This document shows, piece by piece, positions 6,230 through 6,233 of a stretch of DNA of 6,233 nucleotides (within the stretch, counting starts at the first letter, position 1; the number at the start of each line of letters is the position of its first letter). This DNA is from Wenzhouxiangella sp. (GTDB lineage Bacteria > Pseudomonadota > Gammaproteobacteria > Xanthomonadales > Wenzhouxiangellaceae), in NCBI GenBank assembly GCA_021767625.1, contig JAASTB010000138.1:1-6233 (forward strand), in the 5' to 3' direction. Made by a program: the position numbers and the translations under genes. Under the pieces are notes generated by a model. The model saw only the letters and a program-made list of their open reading frames with translations. It had not been told where the DNA came from and ran no database searches.

Positions 6230-6233
6230 CTCC
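6230..6233 (-). promoter_or_regulatory. Ribosome binding site of the GNAT-M15 gene
   Basis: Read on the minus strand, GGAG lies 5 bases before the ATG at 6222-6224, an ideal Shine-Dalgarno spacing that supports this start. The window ends here, so the promoter cannot be seen, and an earlier in-frame start beyond the edge cannot be strictly excluded. Confidence 0.7.

Noticed and set aside
1..6233. Mobile element, CRISPR array, tRNA, rRNA, defence or phage module
   Set aside because: Read on both strands, none of the expected repeats, ends or protein motifs were seen, and nearly every base is accounted for by the five genes.

Overview
The window is GC-rich and densely coding, with four genes on the + strand in the order folC (3' part only), dedD, cvpA, purF. 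This is the same order as the folC-dedD-cvpA-purF cluster of Escherichia coli and many other gammaproteobacteria. PurF looks like the E. coli type rather than the Bacillus type. Together these suggest a chromosomal segment of a high-GC gammaproteobacterium. A Xanthomonadales- or Chromatiales-like lineage is my inference from the protein style; the sequence alone does not settle the genus.

Layout: bases 1-774 hold the C-terminal part of folylpolyglutamate synthase. It is followed after 4 bases by dedD, a membrane-anchored protein with two SPOR domains. dedD overlaps cvpA by 4 bases (ATGA), and cvpA is followed after 1 base by purF, so 1-3805 reads as one translationally coupled operon. After a 36-base gap comes a class I-like DNA photolyase gene (3842-5254) on the same strand. 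The gap holds a perfect 8-bp hairpin that ends at the photolyase start codon, and an extended -10-like sequence. The last gene (5262-6224, - strand) converges on the photolyase gene with 7 bases between the two stop codons. It encodes an N-terminal GNAT-like domain fused to a VanY-type M15 zinc peptidase domain, with no signal peptide.

How the genes relate: FolC adds glutamates to folates, which supply the formyl groups used in purine synthesis, and PurF catalyses the committed step of that pathway. Class I photolyases often carry a methenyl-folate antenna, so a loose folate/purine/DNA theme runs through the + strand genes. DedD (septal peptidoglycan binding) and CvpA (inner membrane) are traditional neighbours whose mechanistic link to purine synthesis is unclear. 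The GNAT-M15 protein probably acts on cell-wall peptides, possibly in the cytoplasm.

I see no mobile element, CRISPR array, tRNA, rRNA or phage gene, and no multi-gene system of an unknown kind. There is no gene-free stretch longer than 36 bases. The points most worth a second look are the GNAT-M15 fusion with its degraded acetyl-CoA loop, and the structured, Shine-Dalgarno-less start of the photolyase gene.
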